Of a stretch of DNA of 64,000 bases, positions 1 through 8,110 are shown in pieces; position 1 is the first letter of the stretch, and each line of letters starts with the position of its first letter. The stretch is taken from assembly GCF_005116715.1 (NCBI RefSeq), contig NZ_SWCI01000015.1:1-64000 (forward strand), in the 5' to 3' direction. The notes under the pieces were generated by a model, which did not search any database, had not been told where the DNA came from, and saw nothing but the letters and a program-made list of their open reading frames with translations. The DNA comes from Ferrimonas sediminicola. Lineage in GTDB: Bacteria > Pseudomonadota > Gammaproteobacteria > Enterobacterales > Shewanellaceae. Made by a program: the position numbers and the translations under genes.

Positions 1-760
1 TCCCCCAGCACGGTCACTCCGGCGTACGCCGGAGCCCAGTGGCTTTTGGGTTGCCTCAGACAACCGTCACCTTGGCTCACTCTAAAGACACTGGCCCCTG
101 GCGTTCGCCAGGGAGACGAGGGGCGCGTAAGCTAGCGAAGTGCTCTGATGCAAAGCCAGCGAGAGGAAGACTCTGGATCCCGGCCTTCGCCGGGAAGACG
201 AGGGTGCGATGAAGCAAGCCTAGTGCTTTGTAACAAAAGCTCACATTTGGCTGCAGATTCACACGGAAAGACTTCAGGGCGCTGCTGCTTCCCCCAGCAC
301 GGTCACTCCGGCGTACGCCGGAGCCCAGCGGCTTTTGGGTTGCCTCAGACAACCGTCACCTTGGCTCACTCTAAAGACACTGGCCCCTGGCGTTCGCCAG
401 GGAGACGAGAGTGCGATGAGGAAAGCCTAGTGCTTTGCAGCAAAAGCTCACATTTGGCTGCAGATTCACACGGAAAGACTTCAGGGCGCTGCTGCTTCCC
501 CCAGCACGGTCACTCCGGCGTACGCCGGAGCCCAGCGGCTTTTGGGTTGCCTCAGACAACCGTCACCTTGACTCACTCTAAAGACACTGGCCCCTGGCGT
601 TCGCCAGGGAGACGAGCGTGCGATGAGGAAAGCCTAGTGCTTTGCAGCAAAAGCTCACATTTGGCTGCAGATTCGCATTGAAAGACTTCAGGGCGCTGCT
701 CCCTCCCCCAGCACGGTCACTCCGGCGTACGCCGGAGCCCAGTGGCTTAATGGTAAATCG
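1..760. repeat. Tandem repeat array 1 (207 bp period, palindromic modules)
   Basis: Near-identical units begin at about 290, 497 and 704, giving a 207 bp period. A first unit begins at 1 and is 289 bp long because it carries about 82 extra bp (roughly 120-200) with another palindromic module of the type CCCGGCCTTCGCCGGG. Each unit has module A, containing the perfect palindrome TCCGGCGTACGCCGGA inside GTCACTCC...GGAGCCCAG, and module B, containing CCTGGCGTTCGCCAGG followed by GAGACGAG. The array starts at or before the window edge and lies downstream of the last gene of the flhA-che operon. The modules resemble the widely scattered proteobacterial intergenic palindromes with a GTCATTCCGGCG-like core (general knowledge). 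Open frames inside it follow the repeat period and are not genes. Confidence 0.9.
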
Positions 761-764
761 GCAC

Positions 765-790
765 AAAAAAGCGGAGCCAGGGCTCCGCTT
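765..790 (-). terminator. Intrinsic terminator of the flhA-che operon
   Basis: On the minus strand a 9 bp perfect stem (AGCGGAGCC / GGCTCCGCT, 2 nt loop) is followed by a run of T. It lies 22 bp past the stop codon of the DUF2802 gene, the last gene of the long minus-strand operon, and directly next to repeat array 1. Confidence 0.85.
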
Positions 791-811
791 TCGGGTTCGA
801 TATGTTCGCCG

Positions 812-1222
812 TTAGGACTTGGGGGCCTTGTGCAGGGTCACCAGCAGCTGGGCCTCCGCCATGGGGATCTCGCACTCCTTGACGATCTCCTCGACGCCGG
901 CGCCCAGCTCCACCATCTTCATGGCGCGGCTGTAGAGACGGGCATCGGGGTCATTATGGGACATCTCGTCCTGTCGGGCCTGGGTGTGTGCCAGCTGTTC
1001 CTCCAGGCCCTTGACCTTACGGCCAACGCCCAAAGCGCCGCTGCGCAGCTCATTGAGTTCCCGGCGCAGTCCCTCTCTCTGCCGCTCCGCTTCCTTGAGA
1101 AGCAACGACAGGGCGTCCTGCTTGCGTTCAACCCCTTTGATCCTGCGATGACACGTCCAGGCGTACAGCAGGGCAACCAGAGAAACGGCAGCCGCTGCTG
1201 CAGCGAGGATCAACTCGATCAC
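812..1222 (-). CDS. DUF2802 family membrane-anchored coiled-coil protein
   Basis: The protein is about 136 residues, with an N-terminal hydrophobic segment (IELILAAAAAAVSLVALLY) followed by a basic patch and a coiled-coil region rich in Lys, Arg, Glu and Gln. The C-terminal ~45 residues (DARLYSRAMKMVELGAGVEE onward) match what I remember of DUF2802 proteins found at the end of polar flagellar che operons. Function is unknown. I prefer a GTG start at 1222 that overlaps the cheW stop as GTGA; another GTG at 1243 would add seven residues. As last gene of the operon, next to cheW, it may have an accessory role at the pole, but this is inference from position only. Confidence 0.75.
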   Translation of the reverse strand: MIELILAAAAAAVSLVALLYAWTCHRRIKGVERKQDALSLLLKEAERQREGLRRELNELRSGALGVGRKVKGLEEQLAHTQARQDEMSHNDPDARLYSRAMKMVELGAGVEEIVKECEIPMAEAQLLVTLHKAPKS

Positions 1223-1713
1223 AGGCCTGCGATCTCCTGCCACTCTTCGTCGGTCAGCAGCTTGTTGAGATCCACCAGGATCAGCAGCTCATCATCTCGG
1301 TGGCTCACACCCTGGATGAACTTGGCGCTCTCCTCGGTGCCGACGTTCGGCGCAGTGTCGATCTCGGAGGACTTGAGGTACACCACCTCGGCCACGCTGT
1401 CCACCAGGATGCCGACCACCTGGCTCTCGGTCTCGATGATCACGATGCGGGTGGTATCGGTCACCTCGGCCTGGGGCAGGGCGAAGCGGGCGCGGGTGTC
1501 GATCACGGTAACGACGTTGCCACGCAGGTTGATGATCCCCAGAACGTAGTGAGGCGCACCGGGAACGGGGGCGATGTCGCTAAAACGCAGCACCTCACGC
1601 ACCTGCATCACGTTCACACCATAGGTTTCGTTATCCAGGCGGAAGGTGACCCATTGCAGCACCTTGTCTTCACTTTCGGTGGGCTCTCCCACCGCTGCGC
1701 GTAATTCACTCAT
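1219..1713 (-). CDS. cheW: Chemotaxis coupling protein CheW
   Basis: At 164 residues it is a single CheW domain with a short N-terminal extension. Recognisable features are the strand WVTFRLDNETYGVNVMQVRE, the segment PGAPHYVLGIINLRGNVVTV with the conserved NLRG, and the C-terminal ILVDLNKLL. CheW links CheA to methyl-accepting receptors and forms part of the hexagonal array under the cell pole. The gene starts 4 bp after the parP stop and its 3' end overlaps the DUF2802 gene, so the three are surely co-transcribed. A good ribosome binding site (AGGAG) precedes the ATG. Confidence 0.97.
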   Translation of the reverse strand: MSELRAAVGEPTESEDKVLQWVTFRLDNETYGVNVMQVREVLRFSDIAPVPGAPHYVLGIINLRGNVVTVIDTRARFALPQAEVTDTTRIVIIETESQVVGILVDSVAEVVYLKSSEIDTAPNVGTEESAKFIQGVSHRDDELLILVDLNKLLTDEEWQEIAGL

Positions 1714-1717
1714 CCTA

Positions 1718-2446
1718 TCAGGACTCCTTTACGGTAATATCCAAACCAGCATCCAGCATGCAGATCAGCTCAGGAACATCAAGCACCACACACTTCTTAT
1801 CCCGCACGATACCGGCAAGCCATGGACGCTTGGGCGAGGACTGCCAATTCACTTCGGACTTGTGCAGCGGCTCCGCATCCAGCAGCGACTCGCAGGCCAG
1901 CGACCAGGGGCTGTCGCCCAGACGCACCACGAACCTGAAGTCACACTCTTCGGTATCAGTCTGTGGCCGATCAGCCAGGAACCATCGCCCGCTGTCCACC
2001 ACATTCAGCTTGCCATCCTGGGCATCCAGCTGCACCCCCAGCACCCAGTTGGGGCTGCCGGGAAGATGACTCAGTTTGCCCAGCCTTTTGATTCCGCCCA
2101 GTGTAAGCAATGGGACCGCAATCACCAAACCGGCCACCTGGAAATAGAGGCACTGAAACTCCTCCTCCAGCTCCTGGCGCCAGCTCTGCGCCGGGGCCGG
2201 GGCACTCTCGGCGACCAGCTCCGATTCTATCTCGGGTTCGGCCACCGGGATCGGTTGTTCTGCTTCAATCGTCTCTTCAACCCGGGTTGAGGCGATCTCG
2301 GCGTTGGTGCTGTCGGGCTCTGGCTGAGCCGCCTGCTCCAGCAACCGGCTGACATTGGCCTTCTGCACCTCGTCCAGCGCCTCCCGGGGAGGCGTGAGCA
2401 TCACCTCGAAGTACTCCATCAACGCCTGTTCAGCGACCTTAGACAT
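1718..2446 (-). CDS. parP: ParP-like CheW-domain protein (polar array localisation)
   Basis: The 242-residue protein has an acidic, Pro/Ala-rich N-terminal half (about residues 1-95) and a C-terminal divergent CheW-like domain (CLYFQVAGLVIAVPLLTLGG to the end), which lacks the NLRG of true CheW. This layout and its place directly after a ParA-type gene match ParP of Vibrio, which binds ParC and CheA and keeps chemosensory arrays at the pole (established for Vibrio; function here is by homology). I chose the ATG at 2446: it has a GGGGGAG ribosome binding site just upstream and overlaps the parC stop by 8 bp. An upstream in-frame ATG at 2476 lies well inside parC. Confidence 0.85.
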   Translation of the reverse strand: MSKVAEQALMEYFEVMLTPPREALDEVQKANVSRLLEQAAQPEPDSTNAEIASTRVEETIEAEQPIPVAEPEIESELVAESAPAPAQSWRQELEEEFQCLYFQVAGLVIAVPLLTLGGIKRLGKLSHLPGSPNWVLGVQLDAQDGKLNVVDSGRWFLADRPQTDTEECDFRFVVRLGDSPWSLACESLLDAEPLHKSEVNWQSSPKRPWLAGIVRDKKCVVLDVPELICMLDAGLDITVKES

Positions 2447-3224
2447 GGGCTCCCCCCTGTGGATCCAGCAGGGCATCCAGCAACTGATCGTAGGCCTGCA
2501 CGCCGCGGGCGCCGGCGTCGAAGTGGGACGGTGGCAGGTGCGCCTGACTGGCGTCCCGAAAACGGGTGTCCACCGGGATCACCGAATGCCACAGCTCCCT
2601 GGGATACTTCTGGGTCAGGGCAGTCAACGCCTGCAGTGACGCCCGGGTCCGTTTGTCAAACATGGTAGGCACTATGGTAAAGGGATAGCGGATCCCCTTG
2701 GAGCGGCCCACCATATCCAGTGTCCGCACCATTCTATCCAGTCCCTTCAGGGCCAGGAACTCCGTTTGTACCGGAACCACGATGCGATCACAGGCCGCCA
2801 GGGCGTTGATCATCAACACCCCAAGCACCGGCGGGCAATCGATCAGCACCGCATCGTACCTGTGGGCGACCATGGCCAGCACCCGTTTGAGGATCAGGCC
2901 CATGCCGTCCTGGGTGCCCAGGGTGCGGTCCAACGTCGCCAGGGCGGTGCTGGCCGGCAGCAGATCCAACTGCGGGGTCCCGGTCGGCACGATCACCGAC
3001 TCCACCTGGGCCAGGTCCAGCCGGTCGTGGCCGCGAAACAGGTCGAACAGGGAGCCGGGCAGTTCGTCCGGGTCCACCCCCAGGTAATAACCGAGGGAGG
3101 CCTGGGGATCGGTGTCCACCGCCAGCACCCGGTAGCCGCGCTTCACCAGAAGCCCGGCCAGGGTCACGACTGTGGTGGTTTTACCGACACCACCCTTTTG
3201 ATTGGAAACGGTCCAGACCTGCAA
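2439..3224 (-). CDS. parC: ParC, ParA-family ATPase for polar chemotaxis arrays
   Basis: A 261-residue MinD/ParA ATPase. It opens with the deviant Walker A motif NQKGGVGKTTT (signature Lys about residue 11), followed by the switch I Asp in AVDTDPQASL and Walker B in VLIDCPP. In polar flagellates this orthologue recruits ParP and chemotaxis arrays to the cell pole and segregates them at division. It is not topoisomerase IV ParC, which shares the name. It sits between the orphan coiled-coil gene and parP and overlaps the latter by 8 bp, implying translational coupling. A HubP-type polar anchor, its expected partner, is not in this window. Confidence 0.9.
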   Translation of the reverse strand: MQVWTVSNQKGGVGKTTTVVTLAGLLVKRGYRVLAVDTDPQASLGYYLGVDPDELPGSLFDLFRGHDRLDLAQVESVIVPTGTPQLDLLPASTALATLDRTLGTQDGMGLILKRVLAMVAHRYDAVLIDCPPVLGVLMINALAACDRIVVPVQTEFLALKGLDRMVRTLDMVGRSKGIRYPFTIVPTMFDKRTRASLQALTALTQKYPRELWHSVIPVDTRFRDASQAHLPPSHFDAGARGVQAYDQLLDALLDPQGGAHV

Positions 3225-3239
3225 AGGGGCTCCCCACTG

Positions 3240-3596
3240 TTACCGGGCGCTGGGCGTCCGGGTGATCTTCACCCCACCATGGGGCTGGGCGAAGGTGGTC
3301 ACCCCTTCGCCGTTGTTCTCCAGCACCACCGACTTGCCGCTGTCGCGGGCCTCCTGGTAGCGGCGCCGGATCTCCCGCCGCTGCTCCTCCAGCTCACGCC
3401 ACTGGCGCAGTTCCTCGGCCAGGCTCTCCAGCTGCTGTTGCTGCTGGTCACTCCTGGCCTGCTCATTCACCAGCTGCTGCTGCAGTTCGGCGGCACGGTG
3501 GTGCTTGTCTACCGCCCACACCAGGCTGACCAGAGTCACGCTGGCGAGCAGCGCCAGCAGGTACCCCTTGAGTCTGCAGCCGGGGCTGCAGCTCAT
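3240..3596 (-). CDS. Orphan membrane-anchored coiled-coil protein
   Basis: A 118-residue protein I do not recognise. It has one N-terminal transmembrane segment ([19 protein letters not shown]), then a long Gln/Glu/Arg-rich coiled coil (about residues 32-85; [20 protein letters not shown]), then a short non-helical tail. The start overlaps the cheB stop as ATGA, and parC follows after 15 bp, so it is translated with cheB and parC. The topology (short cytoplasmic N-terminus, helix beyond the membrane) resembles small scaffold or division-type proteins, but I assign no function. Overall shape is similar to the DUF2802 protein at the end of the same operon, without clear sequence identity. Confidence 0.75.
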   Translation of the reverse strand: MSCSPGCRLKGYLLALLASVTLVSLVWAVDKHHRAAELQQQLVNEQARSDQQQQQLESLAEELRQWRELEEQRREIRRRYQEARDSGKSVVLENNGEGVTTFAQPHGGVKITRTPSAR

Positions 3597-4735
3597 CGCC
3601 TTCCGACCTCTTTGAGGATGCAGTCGGCCATCTTATCCAGAGGAATGGAGTACAGGGAGATCTGCTCGGCGGCCACCGCCTGGGGCATGCCGTAGACCAC
3701 GCAGCTGGCCTCATCCTGGGCCCAGATATGGGCACCTTCACGCTTGAGCATCCGCGACCCTTCCCGGCCGTCGGCGCCCATGCCGGTGAGGATCACCCCC
3801 AGCACATCACCGCGGAATATCCGCGCCGCCGAGCCGAAGGTCACGTCCACCGAGGGTTTATAGTTGAGCTGCTCCCCACCCTCGCGGATGGTGAGCTTGG
3901 CGGCCCGGTTGCTGCCATCGATCAGCATCTGCTTGCCCCCCGGGGCCAGGTAGGCACAACCGGGTTTGAGGATCTCGCCACCCTGTGCTTCCTTGACATT
4001 GATCTTGCACAGGCTGTCCAACCGCTGGGCGAAGGCCGGGGTAAAGGCGGCGGGCATGTGCTGCACCAGCACGATGGGCAGCGGGAAGTCCGCCGGAAGC
4101 TGGGTGAGAATCTTCTGCAGCGCCACCGGCCCGCCGGTGGAGGTGCCGATGGCCAACAGCTTATAGCCCTTGCCCGATGGCCGGCTCGGCAGGCGCGGCG
4201 CCCCCACCTCGCTGACGGCCGGCTTGGCGACCGGACGGGCGGAAGCGAACTGAGTGCTGGGCTGGGTGATGGTGCGGCCGGCGCCGGCCGTGCTGCGAGG
4301 CACCGGGCTCGGGGTTGGCCTTGGGGTGGCCAGGCAGCGGCGGGAGGCGATCGCCTTCACCCGCTGCTGCAACAGGGCGATGGCGTTGGCCCGGTCGTTG
4401 GCAATGTCTTCAAACCGCTTGGGCAGGAAGTCGGCTGCACCGGCCTCCAACGCCTCCAGGGTGGAGCGGGCGCCCTCATAGGTCAACGAGGAGAACATCA
4501 GCACCGGCACCGGGTTGGTGCGCATGATCTCGCGCACCGCCTCGATGCCGTTCATCTGCGGCATCTCAATGTCCATGGTCACTACCTGCGGGCGCAGGCG
4601 GCGCACCTGATCCACCGCTTCCCTGCCGTTGGAGGCGGTACCGACCACCTCCAGCATGGGATCGGCGTTGATGATCTCTGACACGCGGCGACGAAAGAAA
4701 CTGGAATCGTCCACCACCAATACTTTAATCGACAT
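3593..4735 (-). CDS. cheB: CheB, receptor glutamate methylesterase/deamidase
   Basis: A 380-residue protein with an N-terminal receiver domain (acidic pair D9/D10, phosphoacceptor D55 in [13 protein letters not shown]) and a C-terminal CheB esterase domain separated by a Pro/Ser/Ala-rich linker. Catalytic elements are visible: Ser in [11 protein letters not shown], His in [13 protein letters not shown] and Asp in ILTGMGADG. It removes methyl groups from receptor glutamates and counteracts CheR, which in this window is encoded 43 kb away with cheV. It begins 25 bp after the cheA stop. Full length for the family. Confidence 0.97.
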   Translation of the reverse strand: MSIKVLVVDDSSFFRRRVSEIINADPMLEVVGTASNGREAVDQVRRLRPQVVTMDIEMPQMNGIEAVREIMRTNPVPVLMFSSLTYEGARSTLEALEAGAADFLPKRFEDIANDRANAIALLQQRVKAIASRRCLATPRPTPSPVPRSTAGAGRTITQPSTQFASARPVAKPAVSEVGAPRLPSRPSGKGYKLLAIGTSTGGPVALQKILTQLPADFPLPIVLVQHMPAAFTPAFAQRLDSLCKINVKEAQGGEILKPGCAYLAPGGKQMLIDGSNRAAKLTIREGGEQLNYKPSVDVTFGSAARIFRGDVLGVILTGMGADGREGSRMLKREGAHIWAQDEASCVVYGMPQAVAAEQISLYSIPLDKMADCILKEVGRR

Positions 4736-4760
4736 ACCTATCCTTCAATCTTTCCTTCGA

Positions 4761-6908
4761 CTACTGACGCTTGGCGTACTGTTTCAGCAGTCCAGGTACA
4801 TCGAGAATCAGGGCACAGCCACCGTCGGAGGTGATGGTGGCGCCAGCCATGCCAGGCGTGCCGTGCAGCAGGGAGCCCAGGGGTTTGATCACCACCTCCT
4901 CCTGGCCAATCAGGCCGTCCACCACGAAGCCCACCTGGATGGTGCCGATGTGGACTATCACCACATGGCCCTCGTCTTCACGCTCGGCCCTGCCCGGACC
5001 GCGGCACAGCCACTTGTCCAGATAGAACAGGGGAATCGCCTTGTCCCGCACGGTCACCGACAGCTGGCCATCCACCACATTGGTCTTGCTCAGATCCAGG
5101 TGGAAGATCTCGTTGATGCAGGAGAGCGGCAGGGCAAAGATCTGCTTGCCGACTTCCACCATCAGGGTGGGCATGATCGCCAGGGTCAGCGGCACCTTGA
5201 TCTCGAGGATGGTGCCCTTGCCCTTGTTGGAATCGATGTGCACCGACCCGTTCAGCTGGGTAATGCGGGTCTTCACTACGTCCATCCCCACGCCGCGGCC
5301 GGAGATGTCGGAAATTTCGGTCTTGGTGGAGAAGCCCGGGGCGAAGATCAGGTTGTAGGCCTCCTGATCACTCATGCGGGCGGCGCCGTCCTCATCGAGG
5401 ATGCCGCGGTTGATGGCGATCCCCTTGAGCTTCTCCGCGTCCATGCCGGCACCGTCGTCGCGGATGCACAGCAGGATGTGGTCCCCCTCCTGGGAGGCGG
5501 ACAGACGGATGTTACCCTGACGCGGCTTGCCGGCGGCTACCCGGTCGTCGGGCATCTCGATGCCGTGATCCACGGCGTTGCGCACCAGGTGCACCAAGGG
5601 ATCGGAGAGGGCCTCGACCAGGTTCTTATCCAGGTCGGTCTCCTCCCCCTCCATGGTCAGGGAGATCTCCTTGTTGAGGCTGCGGGCCAGATCCCGCACC
5701 ACCCGGGGGAAGCGGCCGAACACCTTCTTGATCGGCTGCATCCGGGTCTTCATCACCGACCCCTGCAGGTCGGCGGTGACCAAATCCAGGTTGGCCAGGG
5801 CCTTGCTCATCTCCTCGTCTTCACGCTCCACCCCCAGGTTCACCAGGCGGTTACGCACCAGCACCAGTTCACCGACCATGTTCATGATCTCATCCAGGCG
5901 GGCAGTATCGACCCGGACCGTGGTCTCACCGCTGGAGGCGGCGGCCTTGGTCTTGGCAGCGGGTTTGACTTCCGCCTTGGGCGCAGGAGCGGCCGGCTTG
6001 ACGGCAGGCGCGGCCGCAACGGCGGCCGGCTCCGCCGTGGTCGGCGCATTGCCCTTGCCGTGAAGCTGGTCGAGCAGGGCTTCGAACTCGTCGTCGGTGA
6101 TCTCGTCGGACTCGGGCGGCTGGGGCGCGGCCGCCTCGGCCTTGCCCGGGGCCCCACCCTTGCCGTGGAGCTGGTCCAGCAGCGTCTCGAACTCATCGTC
6201 GCTGATCTGGTCACCATCAGCCGAGGGGGACTGCGCCTCGGCTTTTTGGACCACCTCGCCGTTGAACTGGCCCTTGCCGTGCAGTTCATCCAGCAGCTTT
6301 TCAAACTCGTCGTCGGTGATCTCGTCGGCAACGGGGGCCGCCTCGGTAGCGGCCTGCGGCAGAGGCGCGGCTTCGCCGTCCAGGCCGGACATGATGTGGT
6401 CAAACTCGGACTGGGTCATGCTGTCGATGCCGCCACCGCTGAGGGCGACGGGCTCGGCGTCGACTGCGGGCTCCGCAATGGGCTCGGGCTCGGCGGGAGA
6501 CTCAAACGACGATGGGGTGTTGGGATCGGTGATGGCGTGCAGGGTGGCCAGCAACCCAGGGTCCGCCGGCTCCAGCTCCTCGCCGTTCTGCACACAGCCA
6601 AACATCTCGTTGACGGTATCCAGGGCCTGGAGGATCACATCCATCAGATCCGAAGACATAGTCAGCTGGCCATTGCGCAGCATGTCGAACAGGTTTTCGG
6701 CACCGTGACAGGCGTCAACCAGGTGGGTCAGGCTGAGAAAGCCTGCGCCCCCCTTCACGGTGTGGAACCCCCGGAAGATGGCATTGAGCAGGTCGCTGTC
6801 GGTGGGGTTGTTTTCCAGCTCCACCAGTTGCTCCTGCAACTGCTCCAGAATTTCGCCTGCTTCGACTAAAAAGTCCTGCAGAATCTCGTCATCTATGTCA
6901 AAACCCAT
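4761..6908 (-). CDS. cheA: CheA, chemotaxis histidine kinase
   Basis: A 715-residue kinase. P1 carries the phosphorylated His49 (RGFHTVKGGAGFL). Instead of a typical P2 there is a long acidic/Ala-rich linker with three copies of a DDEFExLLDxLHGKG motif near residues 195-213, 234-251 and 267-285. Then come dimerisation (SGETTVRVDTARLDEIMNMV), the ATPase domain (N box LVRNAVDHGIE, G boxes DDGAGMD and GRGVGMDVVK) and a C-terminal CheW-like P5 domain. It phosphorylates CheY and CheB and is coupled through CheW. The linker may be the docking region for ParP, known in Vibrio as the LID, but the match is inference. Confidence 0.97.
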   Translation of the reverse strand: MGFDIDDEILQDFLVEAGEILEQLQEQLVELENNPTDSDLLNAIFRGFHTVKGGAGFLSLTHLVDACHGAENLFDMLRNGQLTMSSDLMDVILQALDTVNEMFGCVQNGEELEPADPGLLATLHAITDPNTPSSFESPAEPEPIAEPAVDAEPVALSGGGIDSMTQSEFDHIMSGLDGEAAPLPQAATEAAPVADEITDDEFEKLLDELHGKGQFNGEVVQKAEAQSPSADGDQISDDEFETLLDQLHGKGGAPGKAEAAAPQPPESDEITDDEFEALLDQLHGKGNAPTTAEPAAVAAAPAVKPAAPAPKAEVKPAAKTKAAASSGETTVRVDTARLDEIMNMVGELVLVRNRLVNLGVEREDEEMSKALANLDLVTADLQGSVMKTRMQPIKKVFGRFPRVVRDLARSLNKEISLTMEGEETDLDKNLVEALSDPLVHLVRNAVDHGIEMPDDRVAAGKPRQGNIRLSASQEGDHILLCIRDDGAGMDAEKLKGIAINRGILDEDGAARMSDQEAYNLIFAPGFSTKTEISDISGRGVGMDVVKTRITQLNGSVHIDSNKGKGTILEIKVPLTLAIMPTLMVEVGKQIFALPLSCINEIFHLDLSKTNVVDGQLSVTVRDKAIPLFYLDKWLCRGPGRAEREDEGHVVIVHIGTIQVGFVVDGLIGQEEVVIKPLGSLLHGTPGMAGATITSDGGCALILDVPGLLKQYAKRQ

Positions 6909-6918
6909 CGCCTAACTC

Positions 6919-7644
6919 CTAGAACCCGAGGCTGGAAAGCAGATCGTCGACCTCATCCTGGCCGTTGACCACTTCTGCTTTATTTTCCGAGCTCACAACC
7001 GGACCTTCCGCCGCCGCCGTGTCCACGGCCTGACGGTTGACGTCCGCTTTTTCACCAAATACGGTCAACATGGACACCAGGTTCTCCTCCACCTCGCGCA
7101 CCAGGTCGATTACCCGGCGGATCACCTGACCGGTGAGGTCCTGAAAGTCCTGGGCCATCATCACCTGGTTGAGGTGATTCTTGATGGACTCGGCGTCGGC
7201 GGCAGAGGTGGTCATCATGGCGTTCATCTCGTGACACAGAGTCTTGAACTCGCCGAGCTCAATCTGCTTCTGCATCAGCTTCTCCCAACCCGGTTGCAGA
7301 CTCTGAATGCGGCCCTGCAGGTCGGAGATCTTGGGCATGCTCTCGTCCAGAGCATCCATGGTACGATTGGCGGCTTGCTCCGTCATCTCAATAACGTAGT
7401 TAAGCCGCTCTTTTGCATCTGGAATTTCGTGCTTGGCCAGATCGGAGATTCGATCATCCAAGTGAAAGTCCTGCAGCGCACTGTGCAGCTGCCGAGTCAA
7501 CTTACCCACTTCGTCAAACAGCTGCTGATTCAGCGGTGCAGAGACCATCTGAATCAGTTGATTTGCTTGTTCTACCTGCCCCTGCTCCAGCATTGTCACC
7601 AGTTCACGGGCATCATCCAACGAGATCAATGCGTCCTGTTGCAT
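6919..7644 (-). CDS. cheZ: CheZ, CheY-P phosphatase
   Basis: A 241-residue, mostly helical protein. The catalytic segment MMAQDFQDLTGQVIRRVIDL contains the conserved Asp/Gln pair that drives CheY-P hydrolysis. The last residues, DDLLSSLGF, are the CheY-binding tail connected by a flexible Ala/Val-rich linker. It lies between cheY (19 bp upstream) and cheA (10 bp downstream), the order usual for polar flagellates. Soluble, expected at the polar array. Confidence 0.97.
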   Translation of the reverse strand: MQQDALISLDDARELVTMLEQGQVEQANQLIQMVSAPLNQQLFDEVGKLTRQLHSALQDFHLDDRISDLAKHEIPDAKERLNYVIEMTEQAANRTMDALDESMPKISDLQGRIQSLQPGWEKLMQKQIELGEFKTLCHEMNAMMTTSAADAESIKNHLNQVMMAQDFQDLTGQVIRRVIDLVREVEENLVSMLTVFGEKADVNRQAVDTAAAEGPVVSSENKAEVVNGQDEVDDLLSSLGF

Positions 7645-7662
7645 AACTGCTCCCAGTGACTA

Positions 7663-8046
7663 TCAGTTGAGGCGTTCAAAGATCTTTTCGAGTTTCTCTT
7701 TGAGGGTGGCGGCGGTAAAGGGTTTCACCACATAACCGTTGACGCCGGCTTCGGCGGCCATCACGATCTGCTCGCGCTTGGCTTCGGCGGTCACCATCAG
7801 CACAGGCAGATGCTTGAGGTTGGCGTCTGCACGGATGGCGCGCAGCAGATCGATTCCCTGCATGCCGGGCATGTTCCAGTCGGTTACGACGAAATCGAAG
7901 TCGCCCTCTTTCAGCATCGGCAGAGCCGTGTTGCCGTCGTCCGCTTCGAAGGTGTTATTAAACCCCAAGTCACGCAGCAAGTTTTTGATGATCCGACGCA
8001 TTGTTGAAAAGTCATCAACGATCAGAATCTTCATGTTAGTGTTCAA
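7663..8046 (-). CDS. cheY: CheY, chemotaxis response regulator (probable TTG start)
   Basis: A single receiver domain of about 127 residues: acidic pair in [13 protein letters not shown], phosphoacceptor Asp in [13 protein letters not shown], conserved Thr in [10 protein letters not shown] and Lys in [12 protein letters not shown]. CheY-P binds FliM to switch motor direction. I place the start at a TTG at 8046: a GGAGG lies 5 nt upstream, and the resulting N-terminus [13 protein letters not shown] matches the MDKNMKIL-type start usual in this group. The ATG at 8034 is the alternative but would be 17 nt from that ribosome binding site. It follows fliA after about 65 bp. Confidence 0.93.
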   Translation of the reverse strand: MNTNMKILIVDDFSTMRRIIKNLLRDLGFNNTFEADDGNTALPMLKEGDFDFVVTDWNMPGMQGIDLLRAIRADANLKHLPVLMVTAEAKREQIVMAAEAGVNGYVVKPFTAATLKEKLEKIFERLN

Positions 8047-8110
8047 AACATCCTCCAACCGGGGTTTTCCCATAGAGCTACTGTTGCAGCGAGCATTATT
8101 AAACTAAAAG

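Noticed and set aside
148-681. Plus-strand open frame of 177 codons with internal repeats
   Set aside because: It simply follows the 207 bp repeat period (divisible by three) of array 1. No ribosome binding site or known domain; the same is true of the many short frames in 13446-15373.
1-760. Integron attC sites or cassette array
   Set aside because: No integron integrase, no cassette ORFs, and the palindromes lack attC R and L box spacing.
2439-3224. Chromosome or plasmid partition locus (ParA/ParB)
   Set aside because: The ParA-type gene lies inside the che operon, is followed by a CheW-like ParP and has no parB gene or parS sites, so it is the chemotaxis-array ATPase.
4629-6869. Long plus-strand open frame opposite cheA (746 codons) and similar ones opposite flhA (11415-13235) and fliF (26228-28198)
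   Set aside because: They are shadows of well-supported genes; their His/Gln/Gly/Leu-rich composition is typical of the antisense frame of a GC-rich gene.
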